Shown one piece after another: positions 8,154 through 16,077 of a stretch of DNA of 64,000 bases. Each line of letters opens with the position of its first letter. Positions within the stretch are counted from its first letter, which is position 1. The notes below the pieces were generated by a model. The model searched no databases and was not told the origin of the DNA. It saw nothing but the letters and a program-made list of their open reading frames with translations. The stretch lies in the NCBI GenBank assembly GCA_903861645.1, contig CAIOVE010000056.1, positions 1 to 64,000 of the forward strand. The letters run 5' to 3'. The position numbers and the translations under genes are program-made. The DNA is from an uncultured Hyphomicrobiales bacterium. GTDB lineage: Bacteria > Pseudomonadota > Alphaproteobacteria > Rhizobiales > Beijerinckiaceae.

Positions 8154-8771
8154 TCAGGTCAGCGGCAGGGTGAGCAGTTTTTTCGCGGCTGGCCGCGCCA
8201 TGATCGTCTGGTAGTAGCGTTCGACATTCGGCAGGCGCGCGCGCTCGATGGGCACGTTCGCCCAGCGGTGCAGGGCGGGCCCCATGACGCAATCCACCAT
8301 GGTGAAGGCGTCGCCGCCCATGAAGGCGCGGCCCTCGAGGCGCGCCTCGAGCATGAGCATCATCTCGGCCATTGTCTTGCCGGCGGCCTCGATCTCCGCC
8401 GCGGGGCGCGTGCCCGGCGCGCGCACGAGGCCCCAGAACAGCGTCGTCAACGGCGGGTTGTGATGGGACTGCTGCCAGTCCATCCAGCGGTCGATATCGG
8501 CGCGCGCGCGCGGATCGACCGGCCAGAGCACGCCGGGCGAATGTTTGGCGGCGAGATAGCGAACGATGACATTCGATTCCCAGAGAATGAAACCGTCGTC
8601 GTCGATGGTGGGAACGCGCGAATTGGGGTTCATGGCGAGATATTCGGGCGTTTTGGTGACGCCATGCTCCATGCCCGCGTCGAATCGCTCGTGGGGCAGG
8701 CCAAGCTCCTCCACGCAGAACATCGCCTTCTGCACGTTGATCGAATTCAACCGGCCCCAGACTTTCAGCAT
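8154..8771 (-). CDS. Glutathione S-transferase family protein
   Basis: A 205-residue protein with an N-terminal thioredoxin-like domain (MLKVWGRLNSINVQKAMFCV; the cis-proline motif in NPNSRVPTID and the ESNVIVRYLA glutathione-contact motif) and an all-helical C-terminal domain with the FTMVDCVMGPAL N-capping-type segment. S10 or nearby N9/N12 could activate the thiol. Such enzymes conjugate or reduce substrates with glutathione in the cytosol. It precedes the aldo/keto reductase in the same direction and is divergent from the UbiD-type decarboxylase gene, with a 159-base intergenic region between their starts. Confidence 0.9.
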   Translation of the reverse strand: MLKVWGRLNSINVQKAMFCVEELGLPHERFDAGMEHGVTKTPEYLAMNPNSRVPTIDDDGFILWESNVIVRYLAAKHSPGVLWPVDPRARADIDRWMDWQQSHHNPPLTTLFWGLVRAPGTRPAAEIEAAGKTMAEMMLMLEARLEGRAFMGGDAFTMVDCVMGPALHRWANVPIERARLPNVERYYQTIMARPAAKKLLTLPLT

Positions 8772-8930
8772 CGCGTCGTTCCCTTGATCGCGCGCATCCT
8801 AGCGGCAAGGGTCGCCCGATGGAAAGGCCGCCGCCGCCGCTTGCATCCCGGGGGCGGGCGGCTACAATTCGCGCACGTTTCAGGGCCGCGATCAGCGCGC
8901 GCCGGCGACAATCAACGACAGGGTGGAAAC

Positions 8931-10541
8931 ATGAGCGGAACGGGCATGCAGGGTCGCGAGTTTGATTTCGAGAAGTGGCGCCTGCGCCGTTTCGTCGACA
9001 AGCTCATCTCCCTCGACGAGGTCGAGATCCACGAAGAACCCACGCCGCTGACGGCGATCAGCTCGATCATCGAAAACAGCCCGAAGGCGGTGCTTTTCAA
9101 GCAGGCCGGGCCGGAGCGCGTCGAACTCGCGGGCAAGGTCGCGGGCGGGCGCTCGCGCGTCATCGCCGCGCTCGATTCCACGCCGGAGAAGGTCTACGAC
9201 GATTTCCTCTCCCGCTTCGCCAACCCCAAGCAGATCGTCGAGGTGCCCTCCGACGAGGCGCCCGTTCACGCGGTGAAGATCACCGGCAAGGATGTCGATC
9301 TCACCCGTCTGCCGTTCCATCCGCAACATGAGTTCGATGGTAGCTGCTACATCAGCTCGGGCATCGATTACGTCATCGATCCCGCGACGGGTCGCTCCAA
9401 TGTGGGCAGTCGCCGCCTGTCGCTGCGCAACCGCTATCAGACGGGCACGAACATCACCGCGCCCTCGGACCTCAAGCGCATCTACGAGGCCTGCGTGAAG
9501 CGCGGCGAGAAGCTGCCGGTGACCTTCACCATCGGCTCGCATCCGCTCGACTTCTTCGGCGCCACGACGCGCGCGCAGGGCGACGAACATCACATGATCG
9601 CCACCATGCGTGGCGAACCCGCGCCCTTCGTCAAGAGCCTGACCAACGACATCCTCGTGCCGGCCGACGCGGAGATCATTCTGGAGGGCTATTTCGACGA
9701 GCGCGGCTATTGCGAGCCGGAGGGGCCCTTCGGCGAATACATGGGCTATTACGGCGCCATTCACATGGACCCGGTGTTCACCTGCACCGCGATCACCATG
9801 CGCAAGGACGTCATGCACCAGACCTTGCAGCACGGCACGGCGTTCCAGCTCGACCAGACCGACGCCGCCAGCATGACCGCGCTGCGCGTGGAGGCGACGG
9901 CCATGCGCATCCTCAAGACGACGGGGCGCGAGCCCAAGGCCGTTTACTCGCGCTCCCATTCGGGCGGTTCGGGCACGCTGCGCATCTCGTTGAAGCAGAA
10001 CGTGCCCGGCGAGGCGCGCAACGCCATGTTGTCGATCTTCGGCGCGATGCGGCAGATCAAGACGGTCTATGTGTTCGACGAGGACATCGATATTCGCGAC
10101 GATCGCCAGGTCGAATGGGCGCTCGGCACGCGGTTTCAGGCCGACAAGGACATCATGGTGATGAACGGCATGGTCGGCATGCCCATGGACCCCTCGCTGG
10201 AGGGTCGCCGCGCCGGCGCCAAGGTCGGTTTCGATTGCACGCGGCCCTTCGGACGCGGCCACGAAATCATCCACACGCGTTGCGCCGCCAAGGTTTTTGG
10301 TGGACCCGCGCGCTTCCAGACCGTCGAGCAGGCGCTCGAAGCCGGGCCGCTGTTCTATTCGCATATCGTGGAGGCGGTCGGCAGTTCCGACGGGCGCGAG
10401 GTCGCCGTGGCGCTCGACGCGTTGCGCAACAGCGGGCGGCTCGGCCGCGACAAGGACGGGCGCTATCACCTGTCGGAGTCAAAGCCCGGCTACACGTCGC
10501 TTGTCGGCGAAATGTATCACGACCCCAACGAGGGAACCTGA
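8931..10541 (+). CDS. UbiD-family prFMN-dependent decarboxylase
   Basis: The ATG at 8931, following a GGGTGG-type site, gives 536 residues; the open frame upstream is non-coding. UbiD-family signatures include the GCEPEGPFGEYMGYYG-like block (here GYCEPEGPFGEYMGYYG, with the catalytic Glu residues), the NYRxQ-like LRNRYQTGTNI prFMN/metal region and a conserved THR/HTRC end segment. These enzymes reversibly decarboxylate aromatic or alpha,beta-unsaturated acids using prenylated FMN made by UbiX; no ubiX is present in the window. The sequence looks like a divergent catabolic member rather than ubiquinone-pathway UbiD, but the substrate cannot be assigned. Confidence 0.88.
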   Translation: MSGTGMQGREFDFEKWRLRRFVDKLISLDEVEIHEEPTPLTAISSIIENSPKAVLFKQAGPERVELAGKVAGGRSRVIAALDSTPEKVYDDFLSRFANPKQIVEVPSDEAPVHAVKITGKDVDLTRLPFHPQHEFDGSCYISSGIDYVIDPATGRSNVGSRRLSLRNRYQTGTNITAPSDLKRIYEACVKRGEKLPVTFTIGSHPLDFFGATTRAQGDEHHMIATMRGEPAPFVKSLTNDILVPADAEIILEGYFDERGYCEPEGPFGEYMGYYGAIHMDPVFTCTAITMRKDVMHQTLQHGTAFQLDQTDAASMTALRVEATAMRILKTTGREPKAVYSRSHSGGSGTLRISLKQNVPGEARNAMLSIFGAMRQIKTVYVFDEDIDIRDDRQVEWALGTRFQADKDIMVMNGMVGMPMDPSLEGRRAGAKVGFDCTRPFGRGHEIIHTRCAAKVFGGPARFQTVEQALEAGPLFYSHIVEAVGSSDGREVAVALDALRNSGRLGRDKDGRYHLSESKPGYTSLVGEMYHDPNEGT

Positions 10542-10549
10542 TCGCGCGG

Positions 10550-10575
10550 GCGCCCCTTCGTTACTGAAGGGGCGC
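10550..10575. terminator. Hairpin between convergent genes, possible terminator
   Basis: A perfect 10-base inverted repeat (10550-10559 with 10566-10575, six-base loop) lies just after the UbiD-family stop and overlaps the end of the convergent 137-codon gene. T-runs on either side are short, so intrinsic termination is only possible, not certain. Confidence 0.4.
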
Positions 10576-10974
10576 TTCGTTCCGCTTGCCGCGCCGGGCG
10601 ATTCCGGCGGGCAATCTGTTGGCGTCCGCCGCCCAGGCCATGAGGTCGGCGGCGCCTTGCTCGTAGCCGCCTGAAAAATCGGGCTCCTCGACCCGCTCGA
10701 CGGCGCGCGCGAACAGCGCCTTGCCCCGCGCCGCGTTGTTGACGAGCTTGCCGAAGCCGTTGGCGATCATCGTCGCGCCGTCCGAGAACTGATCGAGTTT
10801 CGCGCATTGCGCCATGGCGTCGAACAGGCCGAAACAATAGCCGAAGGCGAAGTCGTCGCCCTCGAGATCGGCGGGCGCGATCTCCACCGCCTCGAACTGC
10901 ACGCCGAGCAGGGAGGCGCCGATCCTGGCGAGGGTTTCGACGCGGTCGAGGGGGGCCGTGCTTTCGTTCGTCAC
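10561..10974 (-). CDS. Hypothetical protein, third gene of a RelBE-like operon
   Basis: A 137-residue acidic, mostly soluble protein that starts with GTG at 10974. That start overlaps the TGA stop of the RelE-like toxin gene (GTGA), so translation is probably coupled. I do not recognise a family; predicted helices such as DFAFGYCFGLFDAMAQCAKL and GKLVNNAARGKALFARAVERV suggest an all-helical fold. No signal peptide or membrane segment. It could be a passenger of the toxin-antitoxin operon or a third regulatory component. The last codons form part of a hairpin shared with the convergent UbiD-family gene. Confidence 0.65.
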   Translation of the reverse strand: MTNESTAPLDRVETLARIGASLLGVQFEAVEIAPADLEGDDFAFGYCFGLFDAMAQCAKLDQFSDGATMIANGFGKLVNNAARGKALFARAVERVEEPDFSGGYEQGAADLMAWAADANRLPAGIARRGKRNEAPLQ

Positions 10975-11249
10975 TCATAGACCTCCCTGCGATGCGCCAC
11001 CCGAACGACCAAAACCGTAAGTCGACGATCTTCAATTCGGCAGACGAGGCGGAGGTCTCCGATTCCGTATCGCCATAGCCCAGCGAGCTCGGCGACAAGC
11101 GGCTTTCCGAACCGGCGAGGGTCATCTACCGTCGCTATTCTATCGCGCAGATAACGCAGCGCGGCCTGTCGGGGACCGGCTCCCAGTTTTCTTAATTCCT
11201 TTATGGTGGATGAACCGAATTCCACCCGCCATGGGGCGGCTTCAATCAC
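10971..11249 (-). CDS. RelE/ParE-superfamily toxin
   Basis: A 92-residue basic protein with the RelE layout: WRVEFGSSTIKELRKL start, a central helix, GKPLVAELAGLWRYGIGDLR and the strand RLVCRIEDRRLTVLVVRVAHR. The GLWRYRxGDYR-type and VxxVxHRxEVY C-terminal motifs are characteristic, with R and H residues that serve in mRNA cleavage in RelE. It is expected to be a ribosome-dependent mRNA interferase neutralised by the upstream antitoxin. Its ATG overlaps the antitoxin stop by four bases, and its stop overlaps the start of the next gene. Cytosolic. Confidence 0.9.
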   Translation of the reverse strand: MIEAAPWRVEFGSSTIKELRKLGAGPRQAALRYLRDRIATVDDPRRFGKPLVAELAGLWRYGIGDLRLVCRIEDRRLTVLVVRVAHRREVYE

Positions 11250-11464
11250 TTATCCGCATCCGAGGAGAACTCCCGCTCAAGGTCTTCCAGGGAGGTGCGT
11301 TCCTCGTTTTTCGCAACTCGGCGCTCGGCGAGATAAGTATCCTCGATGTCTTCGATATGCCGCAGAATGGCTTCCCTTGCATAGAAGCTTTTCGTTCGGC
11401 CCGTGCGCCGCGCGAGCGTGTCGAGACGCTTTTCGATTTCGATCGGTAATCGCAGTGCCAACAT
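11246..11464 (-). CDS. Ribbon-helix-helix antitoxin (RelB/TraY-like)
   Basis: A 72-residue protein with an N-terminal ribbon-helix-helix DNA-binding region (MLALRLPIEIEKRLDTLARR, then TGRTKSFYAREAILRHIED) followed by an acidic tail that normally wraps the toxin. This is the TraY/RelB-type antitoxin layout. It is first in a three-gene operon (antitoxin, RelE-like toxin, 137-residue protein) joined by four-base overlaps. A symmetrical TGCTATA/TATAGCA repeat directly upstream is the likely autoregulatory operator. Confidence 0.88.
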   Translation of the reverse strand: MLALRLPIEIEKRLDTLARRTGRTKSFYAREAILRHIEDIEDTYLAERRVAKNEERTSLEDLEREFSSDADK

Positions 11465-11479
11465 CGCGCCGCTCCAAGT

Positions 11480-11513
11480 TGCTATACATATATAGCAGAC
11501 GGGCGATATAGCA
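11480..11513 (-). promoter_or_regulatory. Inverted-repeat operator of the RelBE-like operon
   Basis: TGCTATA at 11480-11486 and TATAGCA at 11491-11497 form a perfect 7-base inverted repeat with a 4-base spacer. A further TATAGCA copy lies at 11507-11513, 16 bases along. The block sits 16-49 bases upstream of the antitoxin ATG and contains TATA-rich sequence suited to a -10 element. Ribbon-helix-helix antitoxins typically bind such short repeated half-sites to repress their own operon. Confidence 0.7.
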
Positions 11514-11527
11514 AGTTTTGGCCGCGT

Positions 11528-12700
11528 CTACCCGCTCTTCCCGAACAATTCCCGCCCGATCAGCATGCGTCTGATTTCGCTGGTGCCGGCGCCGATTTCA
11601 TAGAGCTTGGCGTCGCGCAGCAGGCGGCCCGCGGGATAATCGTTGATGTAGCCGTTGCCGCCGAGCAGTTGCACCGCGTCGAGCGCCAGCTTCGTCGCCT
11701 TTTCGGCGGCGTAGAGGATCGCGCCGGCGGCGTCCTCCCGCGTGGTTTCGCCGCGGTCGCAGGCTTGCGCCACGGCGTAAACATAGGCCTTGCAGGCGTT
11801 CATGCCGACATACATGTCGGCGATCTTGCCCTGCACGAGCTGGAATTCGCCGATGGGCTGGCCGAACTGCCTGCGGTCGTGGACGTAGGGCATGACGACG
11901 TCGAGGCAGGCCTGCATGATGCCGAGCGGACCCGCCGCCAGCACCACGCGCTCGTAGTCGAGGCCGGACATCAGGACGTTGACGCCGCGCCCGACCGCGC
12001 CGAGCACGTTTTCCTCGGGGATTTCACACTCCTCGAAGACGAGTTCGCAGGTGTCCGAACCGCGCATGCCCAGCTTGTCGAGCTTGGGGCCGGTCGAAAA
12101 ACCCTTCACGCCCTTTTCGACGATGAAGGCGGTGATGCCGCGCGAGCCGGGGCCGGGCTCCGTGCGCGCATAGACGATCAACGTGTCGGCGACGGGACCA
12201 TTGGTGATCCACATCTTCGAGCCGTTCAACACGTAGCGGTCGCCGCGCTTGTCGGCTCGGGTTTTCATCGACACGACGTCGGAGCCCGCGCCGGGTTCGG
12301 ACATGGCGAGCGCGCCGACGTGTTCGCCGCTGATCAGTTTTGGCAGGTACTTGCGCTTCTGCGCCTCGCCGCCGTTGCGGCGAAGCTGGTTGACGCAAAG
12401 ATTGGAATGGGCGCCGTAGCTCAGACCGACCGAGGCCGAGGCGCGGCTGATTTCCTCCACGGCGAGGCAATGTTCGAGATAGCCGAGGCCCGAGCCGCCA
12501 TATTCCTCCTCGACGGTGACGCCATGCAGGCCGAGCGCGCCCATGCGTGGCCAGAGGTCGCGGGGAAAAACATTGCTCGCGTCGATGTCGGCGGCGCGCG
12601 GCGCGATCTCGGTTTGCGCGAAGTCGCGCGTCGTGGCGCGGATCATCTCGGCGGTTTCGCCAAGGCCGAAATTGAACGAGGGAATGACGTTGGCGATCAT
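11528..12700 (-). CDS. ivd: Isovaleryl-CoA dehydrogenase
   Basis: A 390-residue acyl-CoA dehydrogenase. The FAD/substrate signatures [12 protein letters not shown] (residues 131-142) and [18 protein letters not shown] (163-180) are present, as is the C-terminal [19 protein letters not shown] block. The catalytic Glu is at position 250 ([19 protein letters not shown]), the helix-G position used by isovaleryl-CoA dehydrogenases instead of the later position of other family members. It oxidises isovaleryl-CoA to 3-methylcrotonyl-CoA in leucine catabolism, passing electrons to ETF. The usual companions (methylcrotonyl-CoA carboxylase, hydroxymethylglutaryl-CoA lyase) are not adjacent. Confidence 0.92.
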   Translation of the reverse strand: MIANVIPSFNFGLGETAEMIRATTRDFAQTEIAPRAADIDASNVFPRDLWPRMGALGLHGVTVEEEYGGSGLGYLEHCLAVEEISRASASVGLSYGAHSNLCVNQLRRNGGEAQKRKYLPKLISGEHVGALAMSEPGAGSDVVSMKTRADKRGDRYVLNGSKMWITNGPVADTLIVYARTEPGPGSRGITAFIVEKGVKGFSTGPKLDKLGMRGSDTCELVFEECEIPEENVLGAVGRGVNVLMSGLDYERVVLAAGPLGIMQACLDVVMPYVHDRRQFGQPIGEFQLVQGKIADMYVGMNACKAYVYAVAQACDRGETTREDAAGAILYAAEKATKLALDAVQLLGGNGYINDYPAGRLLRDAKLYEIGAGTSEIRRMLIGRELFGKSG

Positions 12701-12776
12701 GTTCGCGCCCCGGCTATGACCCGACGCTCAAGCCTTAATCGCCCGGACCGGCCGTGTCATCCGCGCGGGCGCGCGC

Positions 12777-13754
12777 CTATTCGTCCGGATCGATGGGCGC
12801 GAGAACGGCCGGCGCGCCCACGCCCGCTGGCGGCGCGAAGCCGCCGGGCATCGGTCGGGCCACGGCGCCGGGGATCGAGGCGGTGACGCTCGCGGGCGTC
12901 CGGTCCACGTTCATCGCCGAATAGCCCATGGCGGTCGTTTCCGTCTGGCCGCCGGCGAAGGCGAGCCACTGACGCTGGTCGCCATGGAAGGCGTTGCGGT
13001 CGACGTTGCCGCGAATGCCGGGAATATGGGCGTCGGACTGGAACTGCCAGAAATGCCACTTGCGGCTGCCATAGCGCACGTGCGGCGAGTATTTCGTCGA
13101 GCGCACCCAGATCGGATATTCCTCGAGCGCGCTAGGGTGCAGGATCGACTCATAGAAATCGACGGTGCTGTAGATGACCGGGCGCTTGCCGTAGGCGCGC
13201 TCCATCATCTGGAGCATCTGGCGCATCTGCGCGATGGTTTCCTCGCGATAGAGGGTTTTCTTGCAGGTGCCGGAGGTTGGCGTCGCCTCGACGTCGAGAA
13301 CCGGGGGCAGGGCGTCGGGGTCGTTGGGCACGGTGCGGATGAAATTGGCCATTTCCTCCTGGGGCGCCCGGCACCAGTAGGCGAAGTGATAGGCGCCGCG
13401 CTTGACGCCGGCCGCGCGCGCCCCCTCCCAGTTCTGGAAGAACTTGGCGTCGACGCGGTCCGCGCCCTCCGTGGCCTTGATGTAGGCGAACTTGATGCCG
13501 CCAGCGCGCACGGCCTGCCAGTCGATGTCGCCCTGGTATTTCGACACGTCGATCCCGTGGATCGGAAAGTCGTGGGGGTAGGTCGCCGAGAACTGGCTTT
13601 TGGCGGGAACAATCGAGCCGCCACGACCGGCGTCGCCCGTCAGGGGGACCGCGCTGCCGCATCCGGCCAGAAAAAGGCAAGCGAACAGCGCGTGAGGGAG
13701 GTGCCGCCAGCCCGTCGATCCGTTCGAAGTCCCGTTTCGGAGGTTCTCTGTCAT
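12777..13754 (-). CDS. GH25-family lysozyme-like lipoprotein
   Basis: The start at 13754 gives 325 residues. A hydrophobic N-terminal segment ends in the lipobox LAGC, so the protein is probably a lipoprotein. The GH25 domain starts at HGIDVSKYQGDIDW, with the first catalytic Asp, and continues with VLDVEATPTSGTC (Asp/Glu pair) and the WQF-containing WHFWQFQSDAHIPGI. Such enzymes cleave the glycan strand of peptidoglycan. The C-terminal 60 residues are Pro/Ala/Gly-rich and probably disordered. A longer open frame upstream is not supported. It is monocistronic between the acyl-CoA dehydrogenase and a DUF4118-type gene. Confidence 0.88.
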   Translation of the reverse strand: MTENLRNGTSNGSTGWRHLPHALFACLFLAGCGSAVPLTGDAGRGGSIVPAKSQFSATYPHDFPIHGIDVSKYQGDIDWQAVRAGGIKFAYIKATEGADRVDAKFFQNWEGARAAGVKRGAYHFAYWCRAPQEEMANFIRTVPNDPDALPPVLDVEATPTSGTCKKTLYREETIAQMRQMLQMMERAYGKRPVIYSTVDFYESILHPSALEEYPIWVRSTKYSPHVRYGSRKWHFWQFQSDAHIPGIRGNVDRNAFHGDQRQWLAFAGGQTETTAMGYSAMNVDRTPASVTASIPGAVARPMPGGFAPPAGVGAPAVLAPIDPDE

Positions 13755-13815
13755 CGGGGCAAAATATAACCCGTTTCGTAACGGATCGTTAAGAGGGGCG
13801 ATCGGCGCTAAATGA

Positions 13816-14439
13816 TCAAATGTTCTGATTCTCCCTCGCCGTTGTTTTCGAGGGCCTTGGCGGGATGATGGAGACGTTCGTCGGCGCCGGCGTCCGCCAA
13901 CTGATGAATAGTTGCAGCAGAAACGCGATGATCGAGGTGGCCGCGACATAGGCGACAATCGCGAGGGCGTCCGGCAGGCTGGTGATCTCGAAGCTGCTGA
14001 CCGGGGGGATCAGGAAATAGTCGACCAGAATCGTGCTGAACGCCACGGCCACGAGGCCGGGCTTGAGGTCGAACAGCAGGACGCTGACCATCACGGGGAT
14101 CACGAACGTGGAGAGCCGGAATTGCGCGGGATCGCCGTCCAGATAGCGATCGAAGAAGACCGCGATTCCCACGAGCAGGAACGCGCCAATGACGCGGGTG
14201 GACATGGATCGCGTTCGGCAGAACCTGAAAACGAATACAATGCGATTGCCGGGGTTGGCCGAATTGAGCTGTCGTCGAAGAAAGGCGGCGGACGCCCCCA
14301 CGAGCACGACGCCGACGATGCTTTCGTAATAGTCGGCGAACAGGGAAGCGCTGGTGACGAAGAGCAAGGCGTTATAGGCGCCGAGCACCACCGACATGGC
14401 GAAAACCATTCCCCTAAGCTTGACGTCCATTGACGGCAT
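13816..14439 (-). CDS. Membrane protein with DUF4118-like four-helix domain
   Basis: A 207-residue protein with about six hydrophobic segments. The second half (IGAFLLVGIAVFFDRYL to AIVAYVAATSIIAFLLQLF) matches the four-helix DUF4118 region found in KdpD-type sensor kinases, including a DYFLIPPVSSFEI stretch reminiscent of the NFFFxPPxxTFxV motif. There is no kinase domain, so this is a stand-alone membrane module. The C-terminus ends in a short polar tail. A membrane-sensing or scaffold role is possible but not shown by the sequence. Confidence 0.7.
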   Translation of the reverse strand: MPSMDVKLRGMVFAMSVVLGAYNALLFVTSASLFADYYESIVGVVLVGASAAFLRRQLNSANPGNRIVFVFRFCRTRSMSTRVIGAFLLVGIAVFFDRYLDGDPAQFRLSTFVIPVMVSVLLFDLKPGLVAVAFSTILVDYFLIPPVSSFEITSLPDALAIVAYVAATSIIAFLLQLFISWRTPAPTNVSIIPPRPSKTTARENQNI

Positions 14440-14506
14440 GGTCGATTCCCCTCACTCCGACGCTAGGGATTGCGGACTGGGTTGGCAATGCGCAAGCAAC
14501 CGTGAA

Positions 14507-14532
14507 AACAAAAACGGCGCCAGAAGGCGCCG
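14507..14532 (-). terminator. Intrinsic terminator after tRNA-Leu
   Basis: A 7-base GC stem (CGGCGCC, 14515-14521, with 14526-14532; loop AGAA) is followed on the minus strand by TTTTTGTTTT. It lies 40 bases downstream of the tRNA-Leu 3' end. Confidence 0.75.
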
Positions 14533-14571
14533 ATTTCTGGATGGGAGCACGCAGGCTCAAATCCGAATAAA

Positions 14572-14656
14572 TGGTGCGGCCAAGAGGACTCGAACCTCCA
14601 CTGGTCTCCCAACTAGCACCTCAAGCTAGCGCGTCTACCAATTCCGCCATGGCCGC
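14572..14656 (-). tRNA. tRNA-Leu (anticodon GAG)
   Basis: The minus strand folds as an 85-base class II tRNA: acceptor GCGGCCA pairs with TGGCCGC, followed by A and an encoded CCA. The anticodon stem CTAGC/GCTAG encloses the loop TTGAGGT with anticodon GAG (reads CUC/CUU). The long variable arm and GGTTCGAGTCC T-arm are present. An intrinsic terminator follows at 14507-14532. Confidence 0.95.
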
Positions 14657-14836
14657 GTACGCCTCGGGCTGGCCCGGTGACGACTGGCGGCGTCCTAACA
14701 AATCGATCCGGCGATGACAAGGGCGGTTTCCATCTTCGGGCAAAACTTCGGGCGCGCGCCAAACCCATGCGCCGGCTTGGTTGTTGCTTGCCGGGTCGAT
14801 GGGTTCATGCCTATCAATGGCTTTTGGAGTTCCGAC

Positions 14837-16009
14837 ATGCCGAATGCCCGCCGGATCGCGGAGATAGCCCGCGCCGCCCGCGAGTGGCGCCACGACCTGC
14901 ACATGAACCCGGAATTGCAGTTCGACGTCCATCGGACCGCCGGGATCATCGCGACGCGGCTGCGCGAGTTCGGCTGCGATGACGTGGCGACGGGAATCGG
15001 CCGCACGGGCGTTGTTGGTCTCATACGGGGCCGGGCGCGGGGCGAGGGCGCCATTGCGCTACGCGCCGACATGGACGCCTTGCCCATCATGGAGGCGACC
15101 GACGCGCCCCACGCCTCGCGCGTGGCCGGGTTGATGCACGCCTGCGGTCACGATGGCCATTCAGCCATGTTGCTGGGCGCCGCGCGTTATCTGGCGGAAA
15201 CGCGGGACTTCGCCGGTTCGGTCGCGGTGGTGTTCCAGCCGGCGGAGGAAAACGGCGGCGCCGGCGCCAAGGCCATGGTCGACGATGGCATGATGGAGCG
15301 CTTCGGGATTCGCGAGGTTTACGGCATGCACAACATGCCGGGCATTCCCGTCGGCGCCTTCGCCATCAGGCAGGGCGCGATGATGGCTTCTTCGACGCGC
15401 GTCGAGATCACCGTCGAGGGCAAGGGCGGCCACGCCGCCAAGCCGCACCTTTGCATTGATCCCATCGTTGTCGCGGCGCAGATCGTCTCGGCCTTGCAGA
15501 CCGTGGCGTCGCGCTCCGCGCCGCCGCTCGACGGGGTGGTGCTGTCGATCACCATGATGAACGCCGGCACGGCGTTCAACGTCATTCCGCAGACGGCCTA
15601 TATTGGCGGCACGTTGCGAACATTGCGCGACGAGACGCGCGTGATGGCCGAAAAGCGCATCAACGAGATCGCCGCTGGAGTCGCCGCCGCGCATGGCGCG
15701 CGGGCGACCGTGACGCTGACCACGGGGTATCCCGTCACGGAGAATCATCCGGCGCAGACCGCCATGGCGCGCCGCGCCGCGCTCGACGTCGCCGGCGTCG
15801 AGGCGGTTGACGTGGACATGGTTCCCTCCATGGGCGCCGAGGATTTTTCCTTCATGCTGCTGGCGCGCCCGGGCGCGTTCATCTTCATCGGCAACGGCGA
15901 TACGCCGGGCCTTCATCATCCGCGCTACGACTTCAATGACGAGGCCTTGCCGGCGGGAATCGGTTACTGGGCCCGGCTGGTTGAAACCGTGGCGCCGCTG
16001 GCGCCCTGA
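14837..16009 (+). CDS. M20-family amidohydrolase (hippurate hydrolase/N-acyl amino acid hydrolase type)
   Basis: Start 14837 is chosen because GGAG lies eight bases upstream; the result is 390 residues, normal for the family. Metal-binding motifs are clear: ADMDALPI, MHACGHDGHSAML (Cys and two His), FQPAEENGGAGAKAMV with the catalytic Glu, and a C-terminal GAEDFSFML plus LHHPRYDFND His ligand. Members hydrolyse N-acyl or N-benzoyl amino acids or related amides in the cytosol using a di-metal centre. It is followed 68 bases later by an LLM flavin monooxygenase in the same direction; the two may be co-transcribed. Confidence 0.92.
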   Translation: MPNARRIAEIARAAREWRHDLHMNPELQFDVHRTAGIIATRLREFGCDDVATGIGRTGVVGLIRGRARGEGAIALRADMDALPIMEATDAPHASRVAGLMHACGHDGHSAMLLGAARYLAETRDFAGSVAVVFQPAEENGGAGAKAMVDDGMMERFGIREVYGMHNMPGIPVGAFAIRQGAMMASSTRVEITVEGKGGHAAKPHLCIDPIVVAAQIVSALQTVASRSAPPLDGVVLSITMMNAGTAFNVIPQTAYIGGTLRTLRDETRVMAEKRINEIAAGVAAAHGARATVTLTTGYPVTENHPAQTAMARRAALDVAGVEAVDVDMVPSMGAEDFSFMLLARPGAFIFIGNGDTPGLHHPRYDFNDEALPAGIGYWARLVETVAPLAP

Positions 16010-16077
16010 TCCTCGCTTCTTGACCTTGGGCGCGCGCGCGCCAAGATGCGCGTCAAGCAACCAGGGACCGGAAACGC

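Noticed and set aside
8091-8930. Upstream 280 codons of the UbiD-family frame
   Set aside because: Family similarity starts only at the ATG at 8931, and the upstream part overlaps the GST gene on the other strand.
16025-16045. GC-alternating palindrome between the M20 and LLM genes
   Set aside because: CG-repeat with no T-run on either side; chance hairpin in high-GC DNA.
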